DNA of 64,000 bases, taken from positions 186,001 through 250,000 of the forward strand of contig NZ_CP019434.1 in the NCBI RefSeq assembly GCF_001975725.1, in the 5' to 3' direction. The notes below the pieces were generated by a model. It saw only the letters and a program-made list of their open reading frames with translations. It made no database searches and was not told the DNA's origin. Made by a program: the position numbers and the translations under genes. Each line of letters opens with the position of its first letter. Positions within the stretch are counted from its first letter, which is position 1. Below, one piece after another: positions 47,255 through 55,742 of the stretch. Source of the stretch: Acidihalobacter ferrooxydans. GTDB lineage: Bacteria > Pseudomonadota > Gammaproteobacteria > DSM-5130 > Acidihalobacteraceae.

Positions 47255-47361
47255 TAAAAGCATGAAGGTTGCTATCTGGTAATGTTTGTTTTTTTCAGCT
47301 TGAACATATTTTTGAATGGCTTGTCTAGAAACACGTCTTTGCCTCATTCTCGGAAAATGAT

Positions 47362-47391
47362 GCCTAACTCTTTGTCCGTCATAGAGTTAGG
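47362..47391 (+). repeat. Inverted repeat upstream of the transposase remnant
   Basis: CCTAACTCT and AGAGTTAGG form a perfect 9-bp dyad separated by 12 bases, just before the start of the IS1595-type transposase remnant. It may be part of the IS end. Confidence 0.45.
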
Positions 47392-47400
47392 AGTGACAAG

Positions 47401-48446
47401 ATGAATGCAGAAGCGATGAATTTGCTGCAATGGCAGGATGTTTTTGTGCGGAGGAGGCCTGCGCGGAAGGCTTGAAGCAACAGCGATGGCCCAATGGCTT
47501 TCAGAGCCCGAGATGTTGCCAAGATCAGGGTCAGTGGGTGGCTACCTGCAAGATCCGCCCATGTGGACGCTGTCGATATCAGGCGTCGGTGACCGCCGGC
47601 ACCCTCCTTTACTCGACCCATTCAGCTCTGGTGCAGTCGTTTCTGGCTGCCTATCTGATCGCCTGCGACAAGGGCGGAATATCGGCTCTGCGCTTGTCCA
47701 AACTGATCGGCGTTTCCTGGTTCACCGCGCATCGCATGCTGCGCCACGCCGACCGAGATAGTATTTATCGCCTCGGTGGCTTGGTGGAGGTGGACGACGC
47801 GTTCGTCGGTGGAAGAAGGTCTGGAGAGTGTGGTCAGGGCGCGGAGGGAAAGATGCCGGTTCTGACAGCCGACGAAAGTCGTGGCAAGAAATCGGGTTTT
47901 ATCGCTATGGAGACGACCTCTTCGGTGTCTGGTGAAAATATCCGCCAGTTCGTGAAACGCCATCTGCTCCCGCAGCAATCAACACACACGGATGGCCTCG
48001 TAGCCCTGCCGGTTCTGGGGCGAGACGCAGCACCATGAAGGCCGTGTGAAGCCCGCCGAGTTGGTGGATGAATGGCTACCCTGGGTTATACATAGCTATT
48101 GGGAATCTAAAAGCCTATTTGCGGGGCATTTTTCACGGAGTTGCGGGGAAAATCACCAGGAGTACCTGACCCGGGTATTTCACAACTACCACCGATCTCA
48201 GGGGACTCGTGATTCCACGAGGGGTATTTCCTCGGTCGGTCGTAATCATCACTACGCCACCCCTTAGGAAATCCCCTTGTGAAATCAATATCCGGTGCGA
48301 TATCAGCAAAAATGTTTGAAACATTCGGACTGAACGAGTTCGTCTACCGCTTCAGCCGGCGATTTTGGGAGCCCGAGTGACAGATATGCCTGCTCAATAT
48401 GTGCATGGACACTACGCCTGTCCGCCTGTTGGTTGAAAATGGCTAG
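47401..48446 (+). pseudogene. IS1595-family transposase, frameshifted and split by a B element
   Basis: The N-terminus NLLQWQDVF at 47416 loses frame at a run of T near 47440 and resumes as EEACAEGLKQQRWPNGF. The zinc-ribbon-like part and ISXO2-like catalytic region follow (SKLIGVSWFTAHRMLRHA, GLVEVDDAFVGGRR). Frame is lost again near 48020-48060, then another frame gives WLPW and IAIGNLKAYLRGIFHGVAGK. A family B element (48171-48328) interrupts it, after which LNEFVYRFSRRFWEPE continues before more stops. The whole is a dead copy beside the cytochrome b operon. Confidence 0.82.
48169..48330 (-). mobile_element. Family B element inserted in the transposase gene, with CTGA duplication
   Basis: The ends read CCGGGTATTTCA (48171-48182) and TGAAACATTCGG (48317-48328). 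CTGA occurs on both sides, and removing the element with one CTGA restores a transposase frame (...GTACCTGAACGAGTTC). This is direct evidence of insertion. The orientation matches the copy at 11497-11654. Confidence 0.85.
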
Positions 48447-48518
48447 GAGGCATGTCGAGAATAACTGGGCCGGCTCCCCCATCGAACTCCGGTCAGAAAG
48501 TGCCATTTGAGCAGCGGC

Positions 48519-48668
48519 ATGTGGATGGCTAATGACATGCGCCTGATTCTGACCGGCGCGGCCTATGTACTGCATCAACTATTTCGATTGTATGCACTAT
48601 CTCAACCCAAACTGGCCCCAGACCGGCCGGCGCATGATCCGCAAACCATACAGGGGCTTTCATTTTGA
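48519..48668 (+). pseudogene. Possible C-terminal remnant of another transposase (IS4/IS1380-like)
   Basis: A 49-codon frame begins with a NDMRLILTGAAYVLHQLFRL-type segment followed by ALSQPKLA and TIQGL, reminiscent of the last helix region of IS1380/IS4-type transposases. Perfect CCGGTCAGAA/TTCTGACCGG arms lie around 48490 and 48550. Weak evidence; no rest of the gene remains. Confidence 0.4.
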
Positions 48669-48707
48669 TCAAACGAATTCCCGGCCGGCAATCGATGTCG
48701 GCGGGAC

Positions 48708-50285
48708 CTATTTCAGGTGCACGCCGTCCAGCAGCAGGAAGTACGAAGGTTGCAGCTTGAAGCCTTGCACTCTGGATGAGGTGACCGCGACCTGTTTGGC
48801 GTTGACGACGAAGATCCACGGTGGATCGTTGTGCACGATTTTCTGCAACCGGGTGTAGATCGCTGCCTGCCGGGCCGGATTGGTGGCGCGCCGCGCCTGG
48901 GCCATCAGCGTGTCGACTTCGGGATTCGAGTAGTAGCCGGAGTTGAAGCCGCCCTTGTCCGGCCAGGCACCGGTGCGCAGCGTCAGATTCGGCAGGGTGA
49001 ACGGGTTGTTGGTGATCCACGCCATTTCGGCCATGCCGACATCGGGTTTGAGGCCGGGATTGACCTTGTCGAGATAGGTGGTCCAGGTGAAGGTGCGCAG
49101 TTTCACTTTCACGCCTACCTGCGCCAGATCGTTCTGGATCACGCTGGCCATGGCAACCGGGGCGAGCATGCCGGAGCCGTTGGTCGGCACGTAGAACGTG
49201 GTCGAGAAACCATGGGGGTAGCCGGCCTCGCGCAGTAGTTTGCGGGCTTTGGCGGGGTTGTAGGCATACGGGGCGAGATGGCTGTCCCACGTCGCCTTGA
49301 AAGCCGGCGACATGAGGCCGTTGGCCGGTACGGCGGTGCCTTTGAGAATGTCTTCGGCGATGGCGCGTTTGTTCACCGCATAATTGAGTGCCTGACGCAC
49401 GAGGCGATTATGCAGCGGTTTTTGCTTCTGGTTGAGCATGACGTACCAGGCGCTCGGCGCGACCTGTGCGTGAATGGTAAAGCGCGGATTGCCGCGGAAC
49501 AGCTTCAGCGATTCGGCCGGTACGCCGTACATAAGGTCGATGCTGCCGGAGAGCAGTTCGGCCATGCGCGTTTGCGTGTTCGGCACGGGTTTGAAGATGA
49601 CTTTGTCGAGGTTGGCCGGGGTGCCCCAATAATGCGGGTTGCGCGTGAGCGTGATCTCGCGGCCGCGCTGCCAACTGGCGAACTCGAAGGGGCCCGTGCC
49701 GACCGGGTGGCTGCCGTAGTCCTTGCCATAGCGTTTCACCGCGGCAGGCGAGACGATCAGACCGGCCGGGTAGGCGAGGTTGGTGAGAAACGGGGCGTAG
49801 GCGTGCTTGAGGTGGAAGACCACGGTGTCGGCATTGGGTGTGTCGATGCGGGCAATGTCGCCGTAGAACAGCGTCGCCAGCGGGAACGGGCCGGTGTCGT
49901 GGTAGGGGTCGGATTTGTCGAGCATGCGGTCGAAGTTGAATTTGACCGCCTGCGCGTTGAACGGTGTGCCGTCCTGGAACCTGACGCCCCGGCGCAGGTG
50001 GAAGGTGTAGGTCAGCCCCTTGTCGCCGATGGTCCAGCGTGTGGCCAGGGATGGCGCGGGCGTCAGCGTGCCGGATTTGAAGCCGACCAGCCCCTGGTAG
50101 ATGTTTTCGTCGATGCGGTAGTCGCTGGCGGATGTGACCGTGGCGGGATCGAGCGATTTGACCGCCGCGCTCTGGCCCACGATGAGCGTGTTCGATGGCG
50201 CGGCGTGGGCGATTCCGCAGAGTCCGTATCCGCCCGCGGCGAGGGCGAGCAGGAGCGGTTTGGCATGACTGCGAATGCTGATCAT
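48708..50285 (-). CDS. ABC transporter solute-binding protein, peptide/nickel family 5, orphan
   Basis: A 525-residue periplasmic binding protein with a signal peptide (AHAA near 28). Family marks: NTLIVGQSAAVKSLDPATVTSASDYRIDENIYQGL, TLTPAPSLATRWTIGDKGLTYTFHLRRGVRFQDGTPFNAQAV, GTGPFEFASWQRGREITLTRNPHYWG, and the VRQALNYAVNKRAIAEDILKG segment. The ligand is probably a short peptide, but nickel or others are possible. No permease or ATPase gene is adjacent on either side. The start is the ATG of MISIRSHAK with GAGGAA upstream. Confidence 0.92.
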   Translation of the reverse strand: MISIRSHAKPLLLALAAGGYGLCGIAHAAPSNTLIVGQSAAVKSLDPATVTSASDYRIDENIYQGLVGFKSGTLTPAPSLATRWTIGDKGLTYTFHLRRGVRFQDGTPFNAQAVKFNFDRMLDKSDPYHDTGPFPLATLFYGDIARIDTPNADTVVFHLKHAYAPFLTNLAYPAGLIVSPAAVKRYGKDYGSHPVGTGPFEFASWQRGREITLTRNPHYWGTPANLDKVIFKPVPNTQTRMAELLSGSIDLMYGVPAESLKLFRGNPRFTIHAQVAPSAWYVMLNQKQKPLHNRLVRQALNYAVNKRAIAEDILKGTAVPANGLMSPAFKATWDSHLAPYAYNPAKARKLLREAGYPHGFSTTFYVPTNGSGMLAPVAMASVIQNDLAQVGVKVKLRTFTWTTYLDKVNPGLKPDVGMAEMAWITNNPFTLPNLTLRTGAWPDKGGFNSGYYSNPEVDTLMAQARRATNPARQAAIYTRLQKIVHNDPPWIFVVNAKQVAVTSSRVQGFKLQPSYFLLLDGVHLK

Positions 50286-50458
50286 CGTGGTTCCTCGAAG
50301 AGCAGGCCGAGTATGCAGGCCGATGAATTCAGGTTCTGTCGCCGGACTTCGACCCGGGGCGTTGCGGGATGAGACACGACGGTTCATTGGCGCGGGTTGG
50401 GCCGCACCTCAATCTTTGAACCCGGCAGGGTCGAAAATGTTCCCGCGTCGGTGTGGTG

Positions 50459-50510
50459 GTTGTCTGGGCGGGTTGTCGGGCCGAGTTGTCTGGCCGGGTT
50501 GTCTGGGCGA
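50459..50510 (+). repeat. Tandem repeat, 13 bp x 4
   Basis: Four consecutive units of GTTGTCTGGGCGG type (variants GTTGTCGGGCCGA, GTTGTCTGGCCGG, GTTGTCTGGGCGA) without spacers. They lie in the 360-base gap between the solute-binding protein and the next minus-strand gene, which otherwise shows nothing recognisable. Confidence 0.8.
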
Positions 50511-50645
50511 TCTCCCGACCGGTACGGCACTCTATTAATCCCGTTCACGGGGAACAGGAGTCGAGAGCGTGTCTGTGAATGATTGGCCGTGCGGCGTGCT
50601 GCGGCCGCACGGTGTTGAGCGAGTCAGGGCCGGGTGCGCGGTAGC

Positions 50646-50978
50646 TTATCGGCCCTGCTCGCGCAGCGCTTCTTCGTTGTAGGCGGCATCGACGGCGGCG
50701 ATGAATTTTTCCACGAAACGCAAACCCTCGACCGGGGCATCGTCGGCGAAGTATTTGAGCCGCGTCTGTCCCAGCGCGTTGATGGTCGTCGTGCGGGGCG
50801 GGAGTTGCGCGTCGGCATTGTCCAGCCCGAGGCGGTCGGCGAGCGCGGCGACGATTTCACCGGCGTAATCGTCGGCTGCGTGGTTCCGGGAGGCGGCGAG
50901 CGTGTCGGCCGGGCTGCCCTTGAGGATGGTCAGATCGGTGTTTTGTTCAATGAAATCGAGTAGTTCAGAAAAGGTCAT
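50646..50978 (-). CDS. Hypothetical protein (110 residues)
   Basis: A soluble protein, TFSELLDFIEQNTDLTILKGSPADTLAASRNHAADDYAGEIVAALADRLG followed by a polar C-terminus with RLKYFADDAPVEGLRFVEKFIAAVDAAYNEEALR. No family recognised. It lies 32 bases downstream of the GST gene on the same strand; the in-frame extension to 51662 is GST antisense-frame sequence and is rejected. Confidence 0.6.
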   Translation of the reverse strand: MTFSELLDFIEQNTDLTILKGSPADTLAASRNHAADDYAGEIVAALADRLGLDNADAQLPPRTTTINALGQTRLKYFADDAPVEGLRFVEKFIAAVDAAYNEEALREQGR

Positions 50979-51010
50979 GGGGTTCTCCGGGTCATTGTGG
51001 GTGGTGGCAG

Positions 51011-51688
51011 TCAGGCGCCGAGCACGCCTTCTTCGAGGTCGATGCGGCAGGTTTCGCCGACGCGCTGGAGGTAGTACATCATGTCGATCGGCAAACTCAC
51101 GCCGTCGAGCACCTGCAGCGGAAACAGGTCGGCGGCCAGCAGCAGGTCGGCGATGCTCGGTTCGCCCATGTAGAAACGCTGCCTGGCCAGATGTCGCGCC
51201 AATTGATCGAGGTGCGATAGGCGGCTGAACTGGGTGAAGCCGTCGTAGCGGTCGTTGGCGAGTTCTTCGAGGGACATGCCGAAACGTTTTTGCACATCGG
51301 CCTTGTACGCCGCCAGCGCGGCGGCGTCGCGGCCGATGTCGGCGAAGCCGGGGCGACCGGGCGCGTAGAGCCGGTCGAGTACGTGCGCGACGCTCGCGCG
51401 CCAGTCGAGCAGGGCTTGCCAGGCGGTTTGATCGATGCGGTTTTCGACCAGTGGCGGGCCGTCGGGGAACAGCGCGTCGATGTCGTGGAGGATGCCGAGC
51501 GAATCCGTGCGCAGGGAGCCGTCGCGCAGGCGCAGCACGGGGACGGTGCGCGCCACGCCGAGTTCGAAGAACGTTTCGTCGTCGTCGTACGCCAGCGCAT
51601 GAGCGTCGAAATCGACGCCTTTGTAACCCAGCGCGAGGCGCACGCGCTGGGCTTCGGGCCACGACCAGAAGTGATAGAGCTCAACCAT
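51011..51688 (-). CDS. Glutathione S-transferase family protein
   Basis: A 225-residue GST-like protein. The thioredoxin-like N-terminus has LYHFWSWPEAQRVRLALGYKGVDFD with a cis-proline in TVPVLRLRDG and DSLGILHDIDALFP; the helical C-terminus has FYMGEPSIADLLLAADLFPLQVL. The usual N-terminal Ser/Cys/Tyr catalytic residue is not obvious (SWPEAQ). Start codon and upstream stop codon overlap (TAATG), so it is coupled to the EVE gene. Confidence 0.85.
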   Translation of the reverse strand: MVELYHFWSWPEAQRVRLALGYKGVDFDAHALAYDDDETFFELGVARTVPVLRLRDGSLRTDSLGILHDIDALFPDGPPLVENRIDQTAWQALLDWRASVAHVLDRLYAPGRPGFADIGRDAAALAAYKADVQKRFGMSLEELANDRYDGFTQFSRLSHLDQLARHLARQRFYMGEPSIADLLLAADLFPLQVLDGVSLPIDMMYYLQRVGETCRIDLEEGVLGA

Positions 51689-52140
51689 TATTCGAGACCG
51701 AGAATGAAGTCCCAATGCGCGGGTTCAACGGGCATGATCGAGAGCCGGTTGCCTTTGCGCAGGAGCTGCATTTCTTCCAGTTCGGGGTGTTCGCGCAGTT
51801 CGGCCAGGGTGATGATGCGCCTGAACTTGCGTTCGAATTCGACGTCGACGAGATGCCAGCGCGGGTTGTCGGGATCGCTCTTGGGATCGTAGTACTTGGC
51901 TTCAGGGTCGAAGGCGGTCCGGTCGGGGTAGGGTGCACTGGCGATGCGCATGATCCCGGCGATGCCGATCGGTTCGGCGTTGGAGTGATAGAAGAAAACG
52001 CGGTCGCCGATTTGCATCTGGTCGCGCATGAAGTTGCGCGCCTGATAGTTGCGGATGCCGTCCCAGGGTTCGCGGCGCACGCGCGCCAGATCGTCGATGC
52101 CGAAAACGTCGGGTTCGGATTTCATCAGCCAGTACTGCAT
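51688..52140 (-). CDS. EVE domain-containing protein
   Basis: A 150-residue PUA-like EVE domain, MQYWLMKSEPDVFGIDDL, REPWDGIRNYQARNFMRDQMQIGDRVFFYHSN, and the C-terminal LLRKGNRLSIMPVEPAHWDFIL. EVE domains bind modified bases; this small ubiquitous form (thymocyte nuclear protein 1 type) has no established bacterial role. The ATG at 52140 begins the conserved part. No restriction genes are nearby. Confidence 0.92.
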   Translation of the reverse strand: MQYWLMKSEPDVFGIDDLARVRREPWDGIRNYQARNFMRDQMQIGDRVFFYHSNAEPIGIAGIMRIASAPYPDRTAFDPEAKYYDPKSDPDNPRWHLVDVEFERKFRRIITLAELREHPELEEMQLLRKGNRLSIMPVEPAHWDFILGLE

Positions 52141-52289
52141 GCATGCCTCGTCAGGGTCCGTCGAGAGGGCGCAGTATAAACCCAGATCAACCAGCGTCTC
52201 ATCCGGGTGTTGCTGGAAGGTGATGTGACAGCGATCAACAGCCCATACGGCTGGTTTCGACACAATACAGTCAATCCGGCCTCGATACT

Positions 52290-53501
52290 CTACGCCGCTG
52301 GGTCATGATGCGCCGAATCGCCTCGCTTTCGGTCATCGAAGCACGCCGGGAGCAAGGCGAACAGGGCCGCACAGGCAACTACCGTCAGCGCCGGGCGCAG
52401 GCCGATGAGTGCGCCGAGCAAGGGGCCGAGAAAGCTGCCGAGGGCGTAAGTGCCGTAAAGCAGGCCGAAGGCAGCATGCTCCTGCGCGGGCCCGGCGAGA
52501 TGAGCGGCCAGCGGCGGCAGCTTGCCGGCGATACCGCCATAGGACAGCCCGGCCAGCGTGGCGTATGCGGCGAGGGCGACAGGACTTGGCCGGTACAGGT
52601 CGGCGAACGCCAGTAGCGCGGCGAGCGCATTGAGGGTCAGGACGGTCGTGCGGCTGAAGGGCGCACCGCGCCGGTCGGCGAGCAGGCCAAAGGCGAAACG
52701 GCCGAGACCGTTGCCGAACGCCATAACGGCGACAATGGCGACTGCGTCGGCGCGGCCCAGGCCCTGCGCCCGCGCGAGCTGGCCGATGACGGCAAATGAG
52801 AGGGCGCCCAGCGGCGCGGCAGCCAGCACGCTGGTGACCGCGCGCAACAGTCCGGGGTGCGCTAGCGACCGTCGCGGCGGGGTGCGTGCCGCTGTGCGCC
52901 GTTTTGCGCTCGGGCGCGCGTCAGGCAGGCCGAGCCACGTGAGCCAGCCAAGCGCGGCATACCCGCCAAGCAGCACGGCCAGCGCCAACCGCCAGCCCAG
53001 ATGTGCGTCGAGCGTGTCGAAGACCGGGGCGCTGACGATGGACGACAGACCGTACAAGGCCAGCAGCGCGCCAGCCAGCGTGCCGCGCCGCGCGGGATAG
53101 AGCGCGCCGACCATGGCGATGCAGGCGGCGGTCGACAGGCCGGCGGCGACGCCGAGCGCGAGCACGTCGTAGCCGATCATGAATATCAGTGGCGCGGCGC
53201 CGCTGAGCGCGCCGGCGCTGCCCAGGGTGAACAACGCCAGCGCTGCGGCCAGCAGCGCCTTCGGTGACAGACGCCCGAGCAGACGCCCGGCGAGGATGAC
53301 AGCCGGGAACAGCGCCAGGGGCGTGAGCGAGAAGGCGAGGCTCAGCGTCGCGTGCGACCAGCCGGCCTGGCTGTGCAGCGCAGGCGCGATGGCGCCCCAG
53401 GAAAAGATCAGGCCGAAGATGAACTGGAACGGCGCGAGCAGCAGGAACGGGCGCCAGGCGCGCCGGGCGTCGGGTGGCGGCGTAGTGGTCGAGTCGGACA
53501 T
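52290..53501 (-). CDS. MFS transporter (OFA-like)
   Basis: A 403-residue, twelve-span major facilitator. It starts RRAWRPFLLLAPFQFIFGLIFSWGAIAPAL, with a LAGRLLGRLSPK loop 2-3 motif and a LADRRGAPFSR motif in the second half. It resembles oxalate/formate-antiporter-family carriers; the substrate is unknown. It is divergent from an AraC regulator gene across 146 bases, so the regulator probably controls it. Confidence 0.88.
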   Translation of the reverse strand: MSDSTTTPPPDARRAWRPFLLLAPFQFIFGLIFSWGAIAPALHSQAGWSHATLSLAFSLTPLALFPAVILAGRLLGRLSPKALLAAALALFTLGSAGALSGAAPLIFMIGYDVLALGVAAGLSTAACIAMVGALYPARRGTLAGALLALYGLSSIVSAPVFDTLDAHLGWRLALAVLLGGYAALGWLTWLGLPDARPSAKRRTAARTPPRRSLAHPGLLRAVTSVLAAAPLGALSFAVIGQLARAQGLGRADAVAIVAVMAFGNGLGRFAFGLLADRRGAPFSRTTVLTLNALAALLAFADLYRPSPVALAAYATLAGLSYGGIAGKLPPLAAHLAGPAQEHAAFGLLYGTYALGSFLGPLLGALIGLRPALTVVACAALFALLPACFDDRKRGDSAHHDPAA

Positions 53502-53647
53502 GCGGGAGCGGGCTGTTGGGTGTGGGTGATGCAGCCTATCGCACGCACGATGCGGAATTTGCCCATGCCGGCAGTCATTTGTTGTCCACCGCTGAACCCA
53601 TGTTGCGGCACAATGGGTTGAGGCACGCAGTGAACCGGGAGGGTCGG

Positions 53648-54628
53648 GTGAACGAATCAGCGACAGGCCGGGCGGAAACCTCCGCGCAACCGCCAATAGC
53701 GGCGCGGATGGCGCAGTGGGAGCATCTGCTCGAACGGACTTTTCTGCCGGGGCGGATACGCGGCGATCAGCATGGCCGGATCGAGCGCCTCTTTCGGCTG
53801 GAGCGTCTGCGCGTGGCTGAGATGTCGCTGGCGCCGCAGTCAATCGAGCATACCGCCGCGCATCTGCAGATGTGCGACCACGCGGCGCGCGCGGGAGCGA
53901 TTGCGCACGTGATCCTGGAGGGCGCGGGCTATATCGAGCAGAACGGCGCTCGGTTGCCGTTCGCGTGTGGCGATCTGACCTTCCGCAGTCTTGCCACACC
54001 CTCGACCGTGGCGTTTACCGCGCCGACAGGGATTTTCTCGATACAGCTCGCGGTGGGCGCGCTGACGCTGGCGCCGACATCTGGCCAGGGTGTGGCTGGC
54101 GCGATGCCGCGAGTCGTGGCGGGAACGAGCGTCAGCGCGACCGCGGCACTGAGCGTGCTGCGCGGGCTTGCACAGGCAGCCCACGGCGACGTATGCGCGG
54201 CGCAACGGCTGTGCGCGCTTTCGGCCGTGCCGTGGCTGGTGGCCGGCGCGTATTACGATGGCGGTGTCGAGGCCGACAGAGCGCCCGCGAATCCGGCGCG
54301 CTGGCAGCGCCTGATGTCATACATCGACCGGCATCTGTTCGAGCCCGACCTGCTGTCGCCGGCGGCGTGCGCGGCGAGCGCCGGGATCTCCGTACGCTAT
54401 CTGCATGCGCTATTCGAGCAGCGCGGCCTGCGTTTTACGCAGTGGGTGCGCACGCGGCGACTCGACGCGGCGCATGCGCTGCTATGCGATCCGGCACGCC
54501 GCACACTTTCCGTGGCCTCCATTGCCTATCAGTGCGGTTTCGCCAGCGCCGCGCATTTCAGTCGCGTGTTCCGGCAGCATTTCGGAATGAGCCCGATGCG
54601 GTGTCGAGCCGCGTCCGTCAGCGTTTGA
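53648..54628 (+). CDS. AraC family transcriptional regulator
   Basis: A 326-residue regulator with an N-terminal cupin-like sensor part (AEMSLAPQSIEHTAAHLQMCDHAA) and a C-terminal double helix-turn-helix (about 215-320) with SPAACAASAGISVRYLHALFEQRGLRFTQWVRTRRLDAAHALLCD and VASIAYQCGFASAAHFSRVFRQHFGMSPM. The start is the GTG with GGGAGGG before it. The divergent MFS gene is the likely target. Confidence 0.92.
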   Translation: MNESATGRAETSAQPPIAARMAQWEHLLERTFLPGRIRGDQHGRIERLFRLERLRVAEMSLAPQSIEHTAAHLQMCDHAARAGAIAHVILEGAGYIEQNGARLPFACGDLTFRSLATPSTVAFTAPTGIFSIQLAVGALTLAPTSGQGVAGAMPRVVAGTSVSATAALSVLRGLAQAAHGDVCAAQRLCALSAVPWLVAGAYYDGGVEADRAPANPARWQRLMSYIDRHLFEPDLLSPAACAASAGISVRYLHALFEQRGLRFTQWVRTRRLDAAHALLCDPARRTLSVASIAYQCGFASAAHFSRVFRQHFGMSPMRCRAASVSV

Positions 54629-54669
54629 AGCATAGCTTCCCGATGGTGTGACGGCACCGTCGTGTGCAT

Positions 54670-54687
54670 GATTGCAAGACCAGACCC
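54670..54687 (+). repeat. Left arm of an inverted repeat bounding a 4.4-kb segment
   Basis: GATTGCAAGACCAGACCC here and GGGTCGGGTCTTGCAATC at 59054-59071 are inverted with one mismatch in 18. Sequences of the GGGTCxGGTCTTGCAAT type are often seen next to RAYT-type transposase genes. The coupling-protein remnant ends within ten bases of this arm. Confidence 0.6.
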
Positions 54688-54694
54688 TGTATCT

Positions 54695-55579
54695 TCTTGC
54701 GTAGAGCACCACGCCGGTCAGCAGATCGAACCCGGTCTTGGCCCAGTGGTCGTTGAGCCCGCCGCCGTCGGGATCGACGATCATGGTGACAATGTTCTGC
54801 ACGTCCTTGACGATGTTGCCGTCGCGCCGGATTTCGTCCAGGGGGTTGAACCGCACAGCACCTGGCGTCGCCGGACTGGCGGGATCGAACTTCGCGGCGC
54901 GCTGACCGAGCGCGCGCCGGTAGCCCGCGGTGAGGTGCCAGTTCTCGCCCTTGATGTCGTGCACCAGCACCGACTCGCCCCACGACAGCAGCGTGGGGAT
55001 GACGATGCCCACGCCCTTGCCCGAGCGCGTGGGCGCGAACACCATGACGTGTTCCGGCCCCTTATGGCGCAAGTACACCTGCGAGCGCTCCTCGCCCGGG
55101 CGCTCTTCCCAGGCGCCCAGATACACCCCGCCGCGGTTCCCCGCGTTCGGCAGCAGTCCGCTCGCCTTCACCTCTTCGGTACTCGCCCAGTGCGCCGATC
55201 CGTGCAGATCGTTGCGCCCCTGCGCGAGGCGCCTCGTGCGCCGGTAGACGTAGGCCACCGGCAGGATCAGCGCCAGCAGCCCGCCGACGCCCATGCCGGC
55301 ATGCGCGCCCGCGAACACGGATAGCGCATGCGCTCCGAACGCCGGCGAGTCGTAGCGCAGCGACCAGATCACGATCTCCCACGGCGCGTAGACATGCCCG
55401 GCCATCGGCTGGCCCAGCGCCGGCGAGTAGCCGAAGCGCCAGGCGGTCCACTGCGTGACCAGCCAGAAGGACGCCAGGGTAATCAGGAAGAACAGCCCGA
55501 ACGCGGGCCAGACCACGCGGGTCATGTCGCCCTGTTCGCGGGGAATGCGGTAGAGACCGGGATCGGCGGATCGGGCCAT
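54695..55579 (-). pseudogene. traG: TraG/VirD4-type conjugative coupling protein, truncated
   Basis: The first 295 residues of a type IV coupling protein: two N-terminal spans (VVWPAFGLFFLITLASFW and MGVGGLLALILPVAYVY), the LHGSAHWASTEEVKASGLL segment, and the Walker A FAPTRSGKGVGIVIPTL with the VLVHDIKGENWHLTAGYR continuation and NDHWAKTGFDLLTGVVLYA. Walker B and the rest are missing: homology stops at the inverted-repeat arm. Full-length relatives have 600 or more residues. It is a relic of an integrative conjugative element or plasmid. No mating-pore genes remain in the window. Confidence 0.9.
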
Positions 55580-55742
55580 GTCGTCACCTCGATGCGGTTG
55601 GCTTCGACATCAATCCGCCGCGGGGGAAAGCGACAACCCGTCATTACATCGGCGTTTTGCCGGATTCCTGGATTCTGTTGTCTCTATGCTGTCACGTTTG
55701 GCCCGTTCCCAAATGTTCGAGCAAAGCTCAATCTTCCCGATA

